Shown in pieces: positions 44,835 to 54,892 of a DNA stretch of 64,000 bases (positions within the stretch are counted from its first letter, which is position 1; every line of letters starts with the position of its first letter). The stretch comes from Paenibacillus paeoniae (GTDB taxonomy: Bacteria > Bacillota > Bacilli > Paenibacillales > Paenibacillaceae). Both the position numbers and the translations under genes were made by a program. Under the pieces are notes generated by a model. That model was not told the origin of the DNA. It saw only the letters and a list, made by a program, of their open reading frames with translations, and did not search any database. The stretch lies in assembly GCF_003388735.1 (NCBI RefSeq), contig NZ_QUBQ01000006.1, positions 186,001-250,000 on the forward strand. Direction: 5' to 3'.

Positions 44835-45690
44835 CCAGCACTTCGACCTTCAGACCTTCCAAAGGCAAAATTTGAAATGAATAATCTTCGAAAGCTTTAG
44901 CTTCGTGTTGGAGATTCTCTGTAAGCAAAGAACGATGTACCTTGGCCGACGAATACTGACCAAGCTTGGATGAATGCTCCCACCAGTAGACGCGACGAAC
45001 TTCCATACTGCCCTCCGGCCTTGCTGAGGACACATCATTTTCAAATAATGTTCGAAGCGCCTCTTTAATCTTGGTGGCATCCTTGTAAGTAAAACCCGTT
45101 TTCTCCGCCAGTTGTGTATTGATGCTGCCATAGAATATATACACACCCGAATCCACCCGATGCTTCATCCCCATCGTATCAGAGCTCTTTTCCTTTCCTG
45201 TCGATTCCGAGTTTACGCTTTTCGTAATTTGCAGGCTTGTAATATCAATAGGATCGATACTAATAGCCGGATGAACAGATACCGGTCCTCTTACTCCTAC
45301 AGAAACACCGTTGCCTTTGCTATCAGCTTTGAACGCAAATACTTGCCCGAAGCTTCTGACATCAATCCAGTTGTCACTAGCGACTTGAGCGAATTGCTCG
45401 CTGGAGCCGGTTTTGGATTTCATAATTTTCTCCAGTTCCTCTACCCCTTCAGCTCGTTCTTTCAAGCTTTTGTAGGCATCCGTCCTGCGATCGTTGGACT
45501 GGACGAAGATAGATTCGCCCATATCCTGCAGACGATTTCTAATCTTGCGTTTAATGGCGACATCCGACATCTCGCCTTTACCGTCAAAGTTTTGACGAGG
45601 CCGATTGCCATTAAACGGATCTCCATTGGGATTAGCGTTAGATACGGAAAAGATAACGGCAAAGTCGATTTTGTGATCCAAAATAGGCAT
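44824..45690 (-). CDS. cas7: Cas7 (Csd2) backbone subunit of type I-C Cascade
   Basis: A protein of about 288 residues that forms the crRNA-coating filament of the surveillance complex. FAVIFSVSNANPNGDPFNGN is the family N-terminal signature, and GVRGPVSVHPAISIDPIDI and a SGVYIFYGSIN strand follow. The ATG at 45690 lies 8 bases after AAGGAG; the ATG two codons upstream is too close to that site. Confidence 0.96.
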   Translation of the reverse strand: MPILDHKIDFAVIFSVSNANPNGDPFNGNRPRQNFDGKGEMSDVAIKRKIRNRLQDMGESIFVQSNDRRTDAYKSLKERAEGVEELEKIMKSKTGSSEQFAQVASDNWIDVRSFGQVFAFKADSKGNGVSVGVRGPVSVHPAISIDPIDITSLQITKSVNSESTGKEKSSDTMGMKHRVDSGVYIFYGSINTQLAEKTGFTYKDATKIKEALRTLFENDVSSARPEGSMEVRRVYWWEHSSKLGQYSSAKVHRSLLTENLQHEAKAFEDYSFQILPLEGLKVEVLDGI

Positions 45691-45702
45691 ATTCATCTCT
45701 CC

Positions 45703-47586
45703 TTATTCTTGGGAAGCTTCAACAGCTTCATTCTTTTTGTCCTTGCTTTGATATAAGGCGTGGCGTTGGCTATGAAATCCAAGCAAATATTCAAATGATA
45801 AAGGTTTATATGACTCTTCAACCTGTGAGAGTTTATCTAGTATCTCATCCATGAGTTTGTTAAGGTCAGTGGCCTCAGGGCCAAGCTTCATAACATATGG
45901 GGTAAGACTCTTTTCTATGGTTAACCATGTTCTTTCTGGATGTTGAGAGAATGCCGTTTTATAGCGAATAGCATTAGTCGGTCGCTTTTCACCTTTGGCA
46001 AACGTACGGTTTTCCAATACATCTGCCACCGCTAACAAACGTCCAAACAAATAATCTCTTTTGGTATTTTGAAAATCGACAGCCATACTTGATCTCTCCT
46101 TTCTATTGATTAAAGAGCAAGCAATGCTCAATGTCTTCTCCCATTCCCATTCTTCCATCGATAATGGCCTCGTAGCTCGATGATACGCACTCCTCACTAT
46201 ATCAAGCGGTATATCCCGCCCATCTACGATACAGGGCAGCATACGCTCCACTAGTCCTTTTACAATCTTGTCGCTTGCTCTTGGGCCATAAGCTGCAAAA
46301 GCAATATCTTTGGTCGATGGCGCACCATAGAATTGCACCCACTCACCTGATGTATTCTTACGATAGCGATGCAGCCAAGCACAGGAGGTATGCCAATCTA
46401 TCAACTTATTCAAGTACAAATGCTTGTCCATGCTGCGGTAATACAAAACAGCCATCCGGCCCGTGGTAGCGGAATCCAACACCATAATATGGACATCCGA
46501 TTTTCCGTCGATACGGTTGCTGTACCCGTCCAGCGCCTTGGCAAATTCCATCGCAAACTCTTGATTAGTAAAGGCTACTTGCTTCACGACCGCTGCCGAA
46601 GGCGCTGTGTCAAAAGCATCGTCCGCAAAGCTTGGAATATCCGTCCGCTCTTCGCCCCATACTAGAAAAACTCGCTGATCGATTGTTTTACCTTGTCGAT
46701 TAATTAGCCATTTCAGTGCGTTGTGCGCTTTCTGAGATACTTCATAACTGATGCTTGCCGCTTCCTGGCTCTTACTAAAGCGTCCTCTAAAGGTGAATCC
46801 GCTTGAATCATTGGCAGAAATCAGCTTCGCCTTATCCGCGGCATTGCGGATTTTGTTGGCATGCTTGTCCGTTGCGGGCATTAGCTCCCCGGTTACGTAA
46901 CAAAGATCAATATCACCTAGCTGCTCGTTATAGTACTGAATGAAAGATTCATACATCTCGGAATCTCTCCAAACGTCAGTCAAATGTTCACCTGGCGCAT
47001 AAACGTTAAAACGAATAAATGCACTGTCTACATCCCCGGCTAGCACGGAATAAATAGCAGGCTTAGTGCCCTCATTGGACTTATCCCATTTATTGATTAA
47101 CCGATTGCGGTCATCCACATGCAAAATTTGCTTTTCCACCAAATCTTGAATAAGAGTGCCTTTACTCACATATTGGTAAATACTCTTCACCTTATCAATC
47201 GCATGAGGAGAGTCAGCCCATCCTTTTAGTTGCTTCACATAGGCTGCAAAAGGATCTTCTTTCTTCTGTTCCCCGCCATACGCAATCAAGTCTCCGGCAA
47301 CATAGCTAAGCTTGTCATGCAAGGGATAAGGTGCGACTACTGAACCGGCACGGCTTGCCGACTTCTCGGTACAAGGAATGAGAGTACTCATATCACTTTT
47401 AATCGTTATAACCTCTGCGGAATGAAGCTCACCATCTCGTGTTACTGTAACTTCGATATGCGCGTTCTGTGTGGTGTGAGCAACAGGCAGCAACGTATAT
47501 TCCTGATCATTGAATCGCTTTTCAATAACGCCAACCTGTTTCGAATGTGTTTTATACGTCTGATACAAATGAAGCAGCCAACTCAT
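45703..47586 (-). CDS. cas8c: Cas8c (Csd1) large subunit of type I-C Cascade
   Basis: The 627-residue large subunit that reads the PAM and recruits Cas3. Recognisable Csd1 segments are VFLVWGEERTDIP, HIMVLDSATTGRMAVLYYR and WHTSCAWLHRY. In type I-C an internal start in cas8c often makes a separate small subunit Cas11c, which could be so here; the site was not located with confidence. A GGAGGGGAAAC site precedes the ATG. Confidence 0.95.
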   Translation of the reverse strand: MSWLLHLYQTYKTHSKQVGVIEKRFNDQEYTLLPVAHTTQNAHIEVTVTRDGELHSAEVITIKSDMSTLIPCTEKSASRAGSVVAPYPLHDKLSYVAGDLIAYGGEQKKEDPFAAYVKQLKGWADSPHAIDKVKSIYQYVSKGTLIQDLVEKQILHVDDRNRLINKWDKSNEGTKPAIYSVLAGDVDSAFIRFNVYAPGEHLTDVWRDSEMYESFIQYYNEQLGDIDLCYVTGELMPATDKHANKIRNAADKAKLISANDSSGFTFRGRFSKSQEAASISYEVSQKAHNALKWLINRQGKTIDQRVFLVWGEERTDIPSFADDAFDTAPSAAVVKQVAFTNQEFAMEFAKALDGYSNRIDGKSDVHIMVLDSATTGRMAVLYYRSMDKHLYLNKLIDWHTSCAWLHRYRKNTSGEWVQFYGAPSTKDIAFAAYGPRASDKIVKGLVERMLPCIVDGRDIPLDIVRSAYHRATRPLSMEEWEWEKTLSIACSLINRKERSSMAVDFQNTKRDYLFGRLLAVADVLENRTFAKGEKRPTNAIRYKTAFSQHPERTWLTIEKSLTPYVMKLGPEATDLNKLMDEILDKLSQVEESYKPLSFEYLLGFHSQRHALYQSKDKKNEAVEASQE

Positions 47587-47615
47587 CGTTTCCCCTCCTT
47601 TCTCTCCTGATTGAT

Positions 47616-48302
47616 TCAGTCCTCCACCGCGCTAACATTGGTATGATCAAAGTGTTTCATTTTCATATCCATAATTGGGCGGACCAGCTCACAACGCTCC
47701 GGACGGATGAATTCAATCACGCCCTTCTTCATGACAGGATGCCATAGCCGTACTTCCAACTGATCTCGACCTGTCTCATCCGGATAATTAATACCGTGAA
47801 CCATGTGTCCTAGCGGCACTTCCTCGTATTGTTCATAGAAACTTTCACCTTCGTCAAAATTGCACGGTTCCACATATCCCTGACATTCTCTCGTTCCCAG
47901 AAAAATATCTCTTCGCCCGCCCGCAGCAAGGGATCGCAACATGATGTTATGATGCTTATGCTCATTGCGATCGAAGGCCATATCCGGTCGATTCTCATTG
48001 AATTCAAAATGGGCGCGAACATGGTACTCCACATCTCTCAGATACGTATAGTTGGCAAGCGTATTGCCTCCGCTATACTCAATGGGCCGGATGCCTTTCG
48101 ACTCCATACGGATTGGCTTCATAATACGAACTGCATCAATGTAGATGATTATCGTCGGCTTCCAGTAGATTGATTCGGCTATTCCCTTAAGCGCTTGGTA
48201 AGTGGGCACGTTGTACGACAGCTTCTCGCCCCCAAGCTTAGTTAGCGGGTCAGTGAACAAGGCATACTCTCCATATACTTTAAACTCCATCGCGTTTCTC
48301 AT
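47616..48302 (-). CDS. cas5c: Cas5c (Cas5d) crRNA-processing endoribonuclease
   Basis: A 228-residue RAMP protein that in type I-C replaces Cas6: it cuts the repeat at the base of the hairpin and stays bound to the 5' handle. The N-terminal [20 protein letters not shown] and [21 protein letters not shown] are characteristic. HKHHN (near 116-120) holds the Lys-His pair of the active site. AAGGAGGTGA lies before the ATG at 48302. Confidence 0.96.
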   Translation of the reverse strand: MRNAMEFKVYGEYALFTDPLTKLGGEKLSYNVPTYQALKGIAESIYWKPTIIIYIDAVRIMKPIRMESKGIRPIEYSGGNTLANYTYLRDVEYHVRAHFEFNENRPDMAFDRNEHKHHNIMLRSLAAGGRRDIFLGTRECQGYVEPCNFDEGESFYEQYEEVPLGHMVHGINYPDETGRDQLEVRLWHPVMKKGVIEFIRPERCELVRPIMDMKMKHFDHTNVSAVED

Positions 48303-48338
48303 TTGCTCACCTCCTTATACATACTCAACCTACCCATC

Positions 48339-50765
48339 TTAAAAAAACGCATCTCTCATCGGACTTTCATTATGCCGATCAAATCCGAATTCTTCGTTAT
48401 AGGCACTCTCCCGCAAGACCAGTACCTTGCCATCAAGCAGCGCTTCGACTCCATCATTGCGGTTCAATTCATCGAGCTCATATCGCCAGAGATTAATAGA
48501 ATACTGTTGTGCCCTCCGCAAAATCCGGGATAGTTGCTCGATAGTTCCTGCTCCATTAAGCTCCGCAATGATTTCTCTGCCTTCCTTACTATAAGGAGCC
48601 AGTACAGTAGTCGTCCGATTCTTGATTACTTCAAAATGCTTTGCCGCCGTTCTGTAGCTGTGCAAGTTGTATAGTTCTAACTCTTTCTCCAATTCATTCT
48701 TATAGGATTTGTAATAGGTATTGTTGTGGCGATCAACTGTTAACAGCTCCACCATGTCCTTTTTCAACTCGGGAACATCATAGTTCAGATTGGCTTGCAG
48801 CTCCGTGTAATAGGCTTTAAAGAAACACTCCATGGCTTCTGCCGACAGAATATGACCTCCGTATATTTTCGGATTACTCTTGAGATCAATAAGCATCTTT
48901 CTGGAGATTTCCTTGCCAATACTCATCTCTTTCAAATACTTCAAGTTCTCTTCTCCATAATTAATGACGTATACTTGACGCAACTCATCTCTGCCATGCC
49001 GGTTGCATCTTCCTGCCGCCTGGGCAATAGAGTCCAACTCGGCAAGCGAGCGAATGACACACTCAAAGCTGATATCCACTCCCGCTTCAATTAACTGCGT
49101 ACTTATACAGATCACTTTTTCCTCACGAATCAAATGATCTTTCACTTTGCCTAAAATAACTTTCCGATGCGCCGCGCACATAGACGTACTCAGGTGATAG
49201 ACTGGAATCTCTCTCAGAGACAAAGCCATATATAACTCTCTCACAACAGACTTGGTATTGAGCACAATTAACACACTATTAACTTCACTCAACCGCTCCA
49301 GCACAAGTTGCTCCAGCATTCCCTGATCAAATATTTCACCTGTTGCCTTATCTATAATTTCTACTCGTCTGAATGCGTTAATGACTTGTTCCAGATTCTC
49401 TACAATTTCGCCCTCGGCTTGAATGTGCAGTTTATGATCAACAAACTCAAGCGCTGGTTGCGTGGCGGAGCATAAGATAATCGAAGAATTGCCATATACA
49501 TTCAAAAAATTAACTGCTTTATTGAACAAAGAAACACAAGAAACGGGCACCTTTTGTACTTCGTCTACAATAATGACCGACTCCGCTAAATGATGAAGCC
49601 TTCGTATATTGCGGCTCCCCTTCGCATAAAACACATTCAGGAATTGAACCATCGTTGTAAAAACAACAGGAGACGCCCAGTTATCTTTAGCATGCTTAAG
49701 CTTTTGCTGCTTGGTCATATATCCATCCTGCGACTCATCATTGTCGTCAAGATCATCAATCACATTCGAATGATGTTCAAGCAAATGCGCGTCATCCTGG
49801 ATAATCCTTCGGATTTCCTCAGCGTTTTGCTCAATAATTGTCGTGAACGGAACAATATAAATGATTCGCTTTTTCTTTTTCTGAATCGCATGCTGGAGAG
49901 CATATCTGAAGCTGGCAAGTGTTTTCCCACCGCCTGTTGGAATCGATAACGTGTAGATGCCCGAGGGGGCTGAGGCGTGTTGCTCGCATCGCTCTGACAT
50001 CTCTTTTCTTAACTGTTGTATGATGGTTGAACCATGCTCCTTTCCGTTTTCTTGCAGTTCATGGATTCTGACCATTAGCTTTTCATAATAATTTTGGAAT
50101 CTAACGCATTCGTCCAACTTATCCTCGGGAACGCTATTCTCTTCAAATTGTCTGGTGTTAGTCCTGTCTGCATCAATTAATGAACTGAATATATATTTGC
50201 CAAGAAACATTAGCTTATTTTCTCTGGTGCTTGAAGAATCCCTTTGCAAGTATGCAGCTAGTTCTTCTGATGCTTTCTTCACGTATTGATCAAACTCTTC
50301 CTTACTCATCACATGTTCAAAAAACAGATCCACCGATTGCTGAAATTGCTCTGGGGTGCTCTCTACTCTTTTCAAATAACCGGAAACATGAGGCGGTCCC
50401 AGAAAATCATGCAAGTAAGAGTGATGAGATATGACAGCGTTTCCAATAATTTCGGAAAGCATCCAGTTATGCATATCAGGATTTCCTTGATGGTATTCAT
50501 TGAAGAGCAGCTTACCGCCAGCAGTAGAATGGTCTACACTCCCTCTGCGGGATGGAAGCTCCGGATGGTGCACCGCATTCCATATGTAATCTCTGAATAA
50601 CGTTGTATACTTGCCCATATCATGCAATACACCAGCCAAACCTGCGATATGCTTTACACCGATTTTTTCGCCAAATGATTCTGCTAGCTTCTGAACCCCC
50701 AATAGATGTTCCTCTACACTCTGGATCTGTCCGTCACTCTCTCGGATATGTGCAATATAGTCCAT
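48339..50765 (-). CDS. cas3: Cas3 helicase-nuclease (type I-C)
   Basis: The 808-residue effector that unwinds and degrades DNA marked by Cascade. The N-terminal HD nuclease has His20, HDMGK (48-52) and HHSYLHDF. The SF2 helicase has Walker A PTGGGKT, DEVQK in place of DEAH, SATQPA and QAAGRCNRHGR. The start was set at ATG 50765 (MDYIAHI), 7 bases after AAGGAG. It is the first gene of the cas operon; about 330 bases upstream hold the degenerate end of array 3. Confidence 0.96.
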   Translation of the reverse strand: MDYIAHIRESDGQIQSVEEHLLGVQKLAESFGEKIGVKHIAGLAGVLHDMGKYTTLFRDYIWNAVHHPELPSRRGSVDHSTAGGKLLFNEYHQGNPDMHNWMLSEIIGNAVISHHSYLHDFLGPPHVSGYLKRVESTPEQFQQSVDLFFEHVMSKEEFDQYVKKASEELAAYLQRDSSSTRENKLMFLGKYIFSSLIDADRTNTRQFEENSVPEDKLDECVRFQNYYEKLMVRIHELQENGKEHGSTIIQQLRKEMSERCEQHASAPSGIYTLSIPTGGGKTLASFRYALQHAIQKKKKRIIYIVPFTTIIEQNAEEIRRIIQDDAHLLEHHSNVIDDLDDNDESQDGYMTKQQKLKHAKDNWASPVVFTTMVQFLNVFYAKGSRNIRRLHHLAESVIIVDEVQKVPVSCVSLFNKAVNFLNVYGNSSIILCSATQPALEFVDHKLHIQAEGEIVENLEQVINAFRRVEIIDKATGEIFDQGMLEQLVLERLSEVNSVLIVLNTKSVVRELYMALSLREIPVYHLSTSMCAAHRKVILGKVKDHLIREEKVICISTQLIEAGVDISFECVIRSLAELDSIAQAAGRCNRHGRDELRQVYVINYGEENLKYLKEMSIGKEISRKMLIDLKSNPKIYGGHILSAEAMECFFKAYYTELQANLNYDVPELKKDMVELLTVDRHNNTYYKSYKNELEKELELYNLHSYRTAAKHFEVIKNRTTTVLAPYSKEGREIIAELNGAGTIEQLSRILRRAQQYSINLWRYELDELNRNDGVEALLDGKVLVLRESAYNEEFGFDRHNESPMRDAFF

Positions 50766-51025
50766 GCAAATTCTCCTTATCTCCATTCAGAATGGCAACG
50801 CTCTGACAGATGAGTCCAATTACCTGGTGCTTAGGTTATAAGATTCGTCAAAAACAAACAGTTTCCTCCTAAATTTTCTTTTATTTTGGATATACATTCA
50901 AAGATGGAGAATGAGGGTCGAAATAGTAGTGGACAAAAATAAACCTCTGCATATTTGATTGCAGAGGTTTGGCTTCAAAATATATGATTGAAAAGATAGG
51001 CATCTTGTGAGAGTAAAGTCCATTT

Positions 51026-53021
51026 ATACCTTTCACGTGTCCGCATGAGGGCGACTATCAATGAAAGACAAATCACCGGCACACGTGCCAAATTTCACAT
51101 CGCACACTCGTGTGGGCACAACTAAATCCAATACTGTGATACTACAGAGAATGGCATTTCAATTCACGCACCTGCTTAGGGGGCGACGATTAACTCCGAT
51201 GGGCTCTCGGATCGGCAGACGATTTCTATCCACGTACCCGCGTAAGATGCGACAACCTTCGGATCGTGTCTTGCATTGCTGTCATGGGTTTCAATCCACG
51301 CACCCGCGTAGAGTGCGACTCTGTTCCGGCAGATGAGAGGGAGGCCTTTGCCATTTCAATCCACGCACCCGCGTAGGGTGCGACGTCAAACCATAGAGAG
51401 CGCTGCCCGTTGGCCCAATTTCAATCCACGCACCCGCGTAGGGTGCGACTCCATGATTTCCAGCGACTTGACCTTCATGTTTTATTTCAATCCACGCACC
51501 CGCGAGGGTGCGACCACCATTCACATTTACAGTCGAGGGTAACTTTCCATTTCAATCCACGTACCCGCGTAGGGTACGACGACATCCGTAGATACCTCCT
51601 TGTTGAGCCTTTGTAATTTCAATCCACGCACCCGCGTAGGGTGCGACCCAAGCACCCCGGTATCGCTGAGCGATGCTGATATTTCAATCCACGCACCCGC
51701 GTAGGGTGCGACTAGAGATGGCGTGCGGATCAACACCAATATGATATTTCAATCCACGCACCCGCGTAGGGTGCGACACACCGGTGTATATCCGCCGAAC
51801 ATGTGCATTCGATTTCAATCCACGCACCCGCGTAGGGTGCGACGGTGCTGTAAGCGCGAATATGCGACCGCAATGAATTTCAATCCACGCACCCGCGTAG
51901 GGTGCGACCTTGATGCGCATATACATCATTCTCTCCAAGCCAATTTCAATCCACGCACCCGCGTAGGGTGCGACGTGCAGGTAAAGCAGGCTGATTATTA
52001 ACTTGCTATTTCAATCCACGCACCCGCGTAGGGTGCGACGCTGCCCGCTAACGCCCCGCTAACGCGTGGAGGATTTCAATCCACGCACCCGCGTAGGGTG
52101 CGACAAATTGCTCGGTCTTGTTTGGCGGCGGTGTCGGATTTCAATCCACGCACCCGCGTAGGGTGCGACACGGCACGTTCATACATGATTTGTTGAGAGT
52201 TAAATTTCAATCCACGCACCCGCGTAGGGTGCGACTTCTGCTGTTGCTGTTCATACCACTGACGTAATATTTCAATCCACGCACCCGCGTAGGGTGCGAC
52301 TTCTGCTGTTGCTGTTCATACCACTGACGTAATATTTCAATCCACGCACCCGCGTAGGGTGCGACCTTTTGACCACGACGATGTATTCGCCAGCCCGAGA
52401 TTTCAATCCACGCACCCGCGTAGGGTGCGACCAAACGGCTTCTTCCGCTGTTTTTCAATGTCCATATTTCAATCCACGCACCCGCGTAGGGTGCGACAAG
52501 TCCGTCTGCTTTCCGTCCCAATACGAAAAAATTTCAATCCACGCACCCGCGTAGGGTGCGACGAATATCGGCGTAAGGTCGCGTCGGCTATCGTGATTTC
52601 AATCCACGCACCCGCGTAGGGTGCGACAACGTCGTCATGGCTTCCGGTCCCGTACATTTCATTTCAATCCACGCACCCGCGTAGGGTGCGACTAATACTA
52701 CTTCTATTAAAACGACGAAGGAAGGAATTTCAATCCACGCACCCGCGTAGGGTGCGACCATGTCATTCCAAAGTCCAAAGGCGGGAAAAATGATTTCAAT
52801 CCACGCACCCGCGTAGGGTGCGACCAACGCTTCCTACAACCGACTCAATCAGCAGGTGATTTCAATCCACGCACCCGCGTAGGGTGCGACTTTGGTTATC
52901 GGTTTGTAGCCTTTCGAAAGGTGATTTCAATCCACGCACCCGCGTAGGGTGCGACAGCAGATCGGATTCCCTAACGCTAAGCAGATTAAATTTCAATCCA
53001 CGCACCCGCGTAGGGTGCGAC
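51026..53021 (-). CRISPR. CRISPR array 3 (type I-C repeat, about 30 spacers)
   Basis: About 31 repeats. Those at the left (about 51026, 51092, 51156, 51222) are progressively degraded. The 51484 repeat lacks one base, and 51549 has a compensatory pair change. The rest are perfect 32-mers up to 52990-53021 at the leader. The spacer at 52236-52268 is repeated exactly at 52301-52333. The array lies upstream of cas3 and is read leftward toward it. Confidence 0.97.
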
Positions 53022-53215
53022 AGCGATTTTCAACCCATAAAGAGTTATTCAATCTTTTTTACGATAAATAAAATCATTAAAATGAAAGAAATAATCATTT
53101 TATACCTTAATCATACCAAAAAGTATTTTTCAAGACATGTTCAGAGGTGCGAATCCCCCAGGGATTTCATGTTCGCTTCACATTCGCACCATTGCTTCGC
53201 ACTAGTCCTGCCTCA
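53022..53215 (-). promoter_or_regulatory. CRISPR leader 3
   Basis: AGCGATTTTCAACCCATAAA adjoins the first repeat of array 3. The shared inverted-repeat element is at 53146-53190. A TTCGCACTAG box follows near 53197-53206, as in leaders 2 and 4. Confidence 0.85.
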
Positions 53216-53471
53216 CCTTTTAGTAGTAAAAAAGATTATATACGAACCAGTTGAACATTACAATTTCAAACAAAAAAAGAAAATTCAACTTGAACTTATA
53301 CCGTTGGCATCATTCCCTCTAAAACAACACTATCTCTCGCTGCTGCCATTGTAAGCATCCTAAAAGACATTCATTCGTATCATAGCAATCTAAAAGAAAT
53401 GAGGCTGAAGATTATCGGGTATAGTATGTTTGAGACTTTTTTAAAATCTGATCAAGAAAGGATGTCTGTGA

Positions 53472-53876
53472 ATGGGACAATTAAAGCCATATATTATTTC
53501 GGAGGACGCCAAAACTCAGGGTGAATTCTACATAGACGCACTTGGAGGTAAAGTGATGTCCATACTAACTCACGAGGAAGCGATGGGCGCTCAACATGCA
53601 GCCAAAGACAAAGTCATGCATATGTGTATTGAAGTCGCAGGCGACAATTTCATTTTCTTGGCGGATGCCATGGAGCCGTTCACGCAAGGGTCAGGCCTCT
53701 ATCTGTCTTTGGAGCTGGATTCCGAGTCTCAAGCCCGTGAAGCATTCGAGAAGCTTTCCATTGGAGGCCAGGTGAAATACCCGTTCGAGTTCCAGCCGTT
53801 CGGCTTGTTCTTAGGTGAAGTTGCCGACAAGTACGGAGTATGGTGGATGATTACAGCTCATCGCAAGGCAGAGTAA
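53472..53876 (+). CDS. VOC-family (PhnB-like) protein
   Basis: A 134-residue glyoxalase/bleomycin-fold protein of the PhnB-like (3-demethylubiquinone methyltransferase-like) subgroup. KPYIISEDAKTQGEFYIDAL opens the first beta-alpha module and FGLFLGEVADKYGVWWMI closes the second. Substrate and metal use are unknown. AAGGA lies 9 bases before the ATG. A decayed copy of part of this gene is at 60690-60723. Confidence 0.88.
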   Translation: MGQLKPYIISEDAKTQGEFYIDALGGKVMSILTHEEAMGAQHAAKDKVMHMCIEVAGDNFIFLADAMEPFTQGSGLYLSLELDSESQAREAFEKLSIGGQVKYPFEFQPFGLFLGEVADKYGVWWMITAHRKAE

Positions 53877-53898
53877 GTGAAACCGTCCCTCCTATAAC

Positions 53899-53943
53899 AA
53901 AAAGGACGAGCGATTATCCACTTCGGATAGGGCTCGTCCTTTT
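53899..53943. terminator. Bidirectional terminator between VOC and SDR genes
   Basis: AAAAGGACGAGC and GCTCGTCCTTTT form a 12-bp stem with an inner TATCC/GGATA hairpin and A/T runs on both sides. Confidence 0.85.
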
Positions 53944-53960
53944 AACGTACACAACTTTCG

Positions 53961-54755
53961 TCAAAAAATAGTCGGCACCATTCCACCGTCCATACGAATC
54001 GGTGAACCTTTAAAAGCAGATGCATAAGGACTGCATACGAAGGCAGCCAATCTGCCTATTTCAACAGGCTTGATGAACCTCTGTATTTCGGATTGAGGGA
54101 GATTGGTCTTCATAAATTGCTTCTCTTTTTCCGAAAAAGTCATATCCTCGTTCGAATATAAACCGTCGATGATCTGATACACTTGCTCAGAAAGTGTCGG
54201 TCCCGGCATGATCGTATTGACAGTCACTTCTGTTCCTATCGTTAATTTAGACAAGCTTTTGGCTAATGACAATAACATCGATTTGGTTACGGCATAATGA
54301 GGCATTTGTCCGGAAGGCATCACGGCTTCTTCACTAGCGATGAAAATAATCCGGCCATCATTGCGATTCAGCATACCAGGCAAATAAAACTTGGTCAGCC
54401 CATTAGCAGCAAGAACATTGGTTCGAATGTATTTCTCCCACACTTCATCCTCAATATCTTCATAGGACATCAGTTCATAGATGCCCATATTGTTTACCAG
54501 GATATCAATGGCGGGGTACTTCTGGAACAATGCTTCTCTTTGCTCCGCATCTACAAGATCGGCTGTAGCATTCTGAGGAGAAGTCTCCGGGAATGCAGAC
54601 TTTATCTCCTGCACCGTCCGCTCGACCTCTTCTTCCTTCCGACCATTAATGAGCACATTCACACCTTCTCTGGCCAGTTCGAAGGCTATGGCTTTGCCGA
54701 TGCCTTTTGTTGATCCTGTTATTAAAGCTGTTTTATTCGTTAGTCCCATGTCCAT
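53961..54755 (-). CDS. Short-chain dehydrogenase/reductase
   Basis: A classical SDR of about 264 residues using NAD(P). TGSTKGIGKAIA is the cofactor loop, NNMGIYE the NNAG-like motif, and catalytic Ser (IASEEA), Tyr and Lys (YAVTK) are present. Start ATG 54755 (MDMGLTNK) follows AAGGGG by 8 bases. It is downstream of the AraC-type gene in the same direction and may be its target. Substrate is not known. Confidence 0.9.
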   Translation of the reverse strand: MDMGLTNKTALITGSTKGIGKAIAFELAREGVNVLINGRKEEEVERTVQEIKSAFPETSPQNATADLVDAEQREALFQKYPAIDILVNNMGIYELMSYEDIEDEVWEKYIRTNVLAANGLTKFYLPGMLNRNDGRIIFIASEEAVMPSGQMPHYAVTKSMLLSLAKSLSKLTIGTEVTVNTIMPGPTLSEQVYQIIDGLYSNEDMTFSEKEKQFMKTNLPQSEIQRFIKPVEIGRLAAFVCSPYASAFKGSPIRMDGGMVPTIF

Positions 54756-54892
54756 CCTATAATCCCCTTCCCGTTGCTTATCACTCACGACTAAGTCCTG
54801 AGCTTCGGATAGGAACTATATTACCTCCTGCAGGTGGTCCGGTAACTAGCACATGACGCCAAAATTCTAGCAACACACGCCAACCCATCCAC

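Noticed and set aside
42850-50765. Missing Cas6 as a sign of a defective system
   Set aside because: Type I-C systems lack Cas6; Cas5c does the processing and its Lys-His pair is present.
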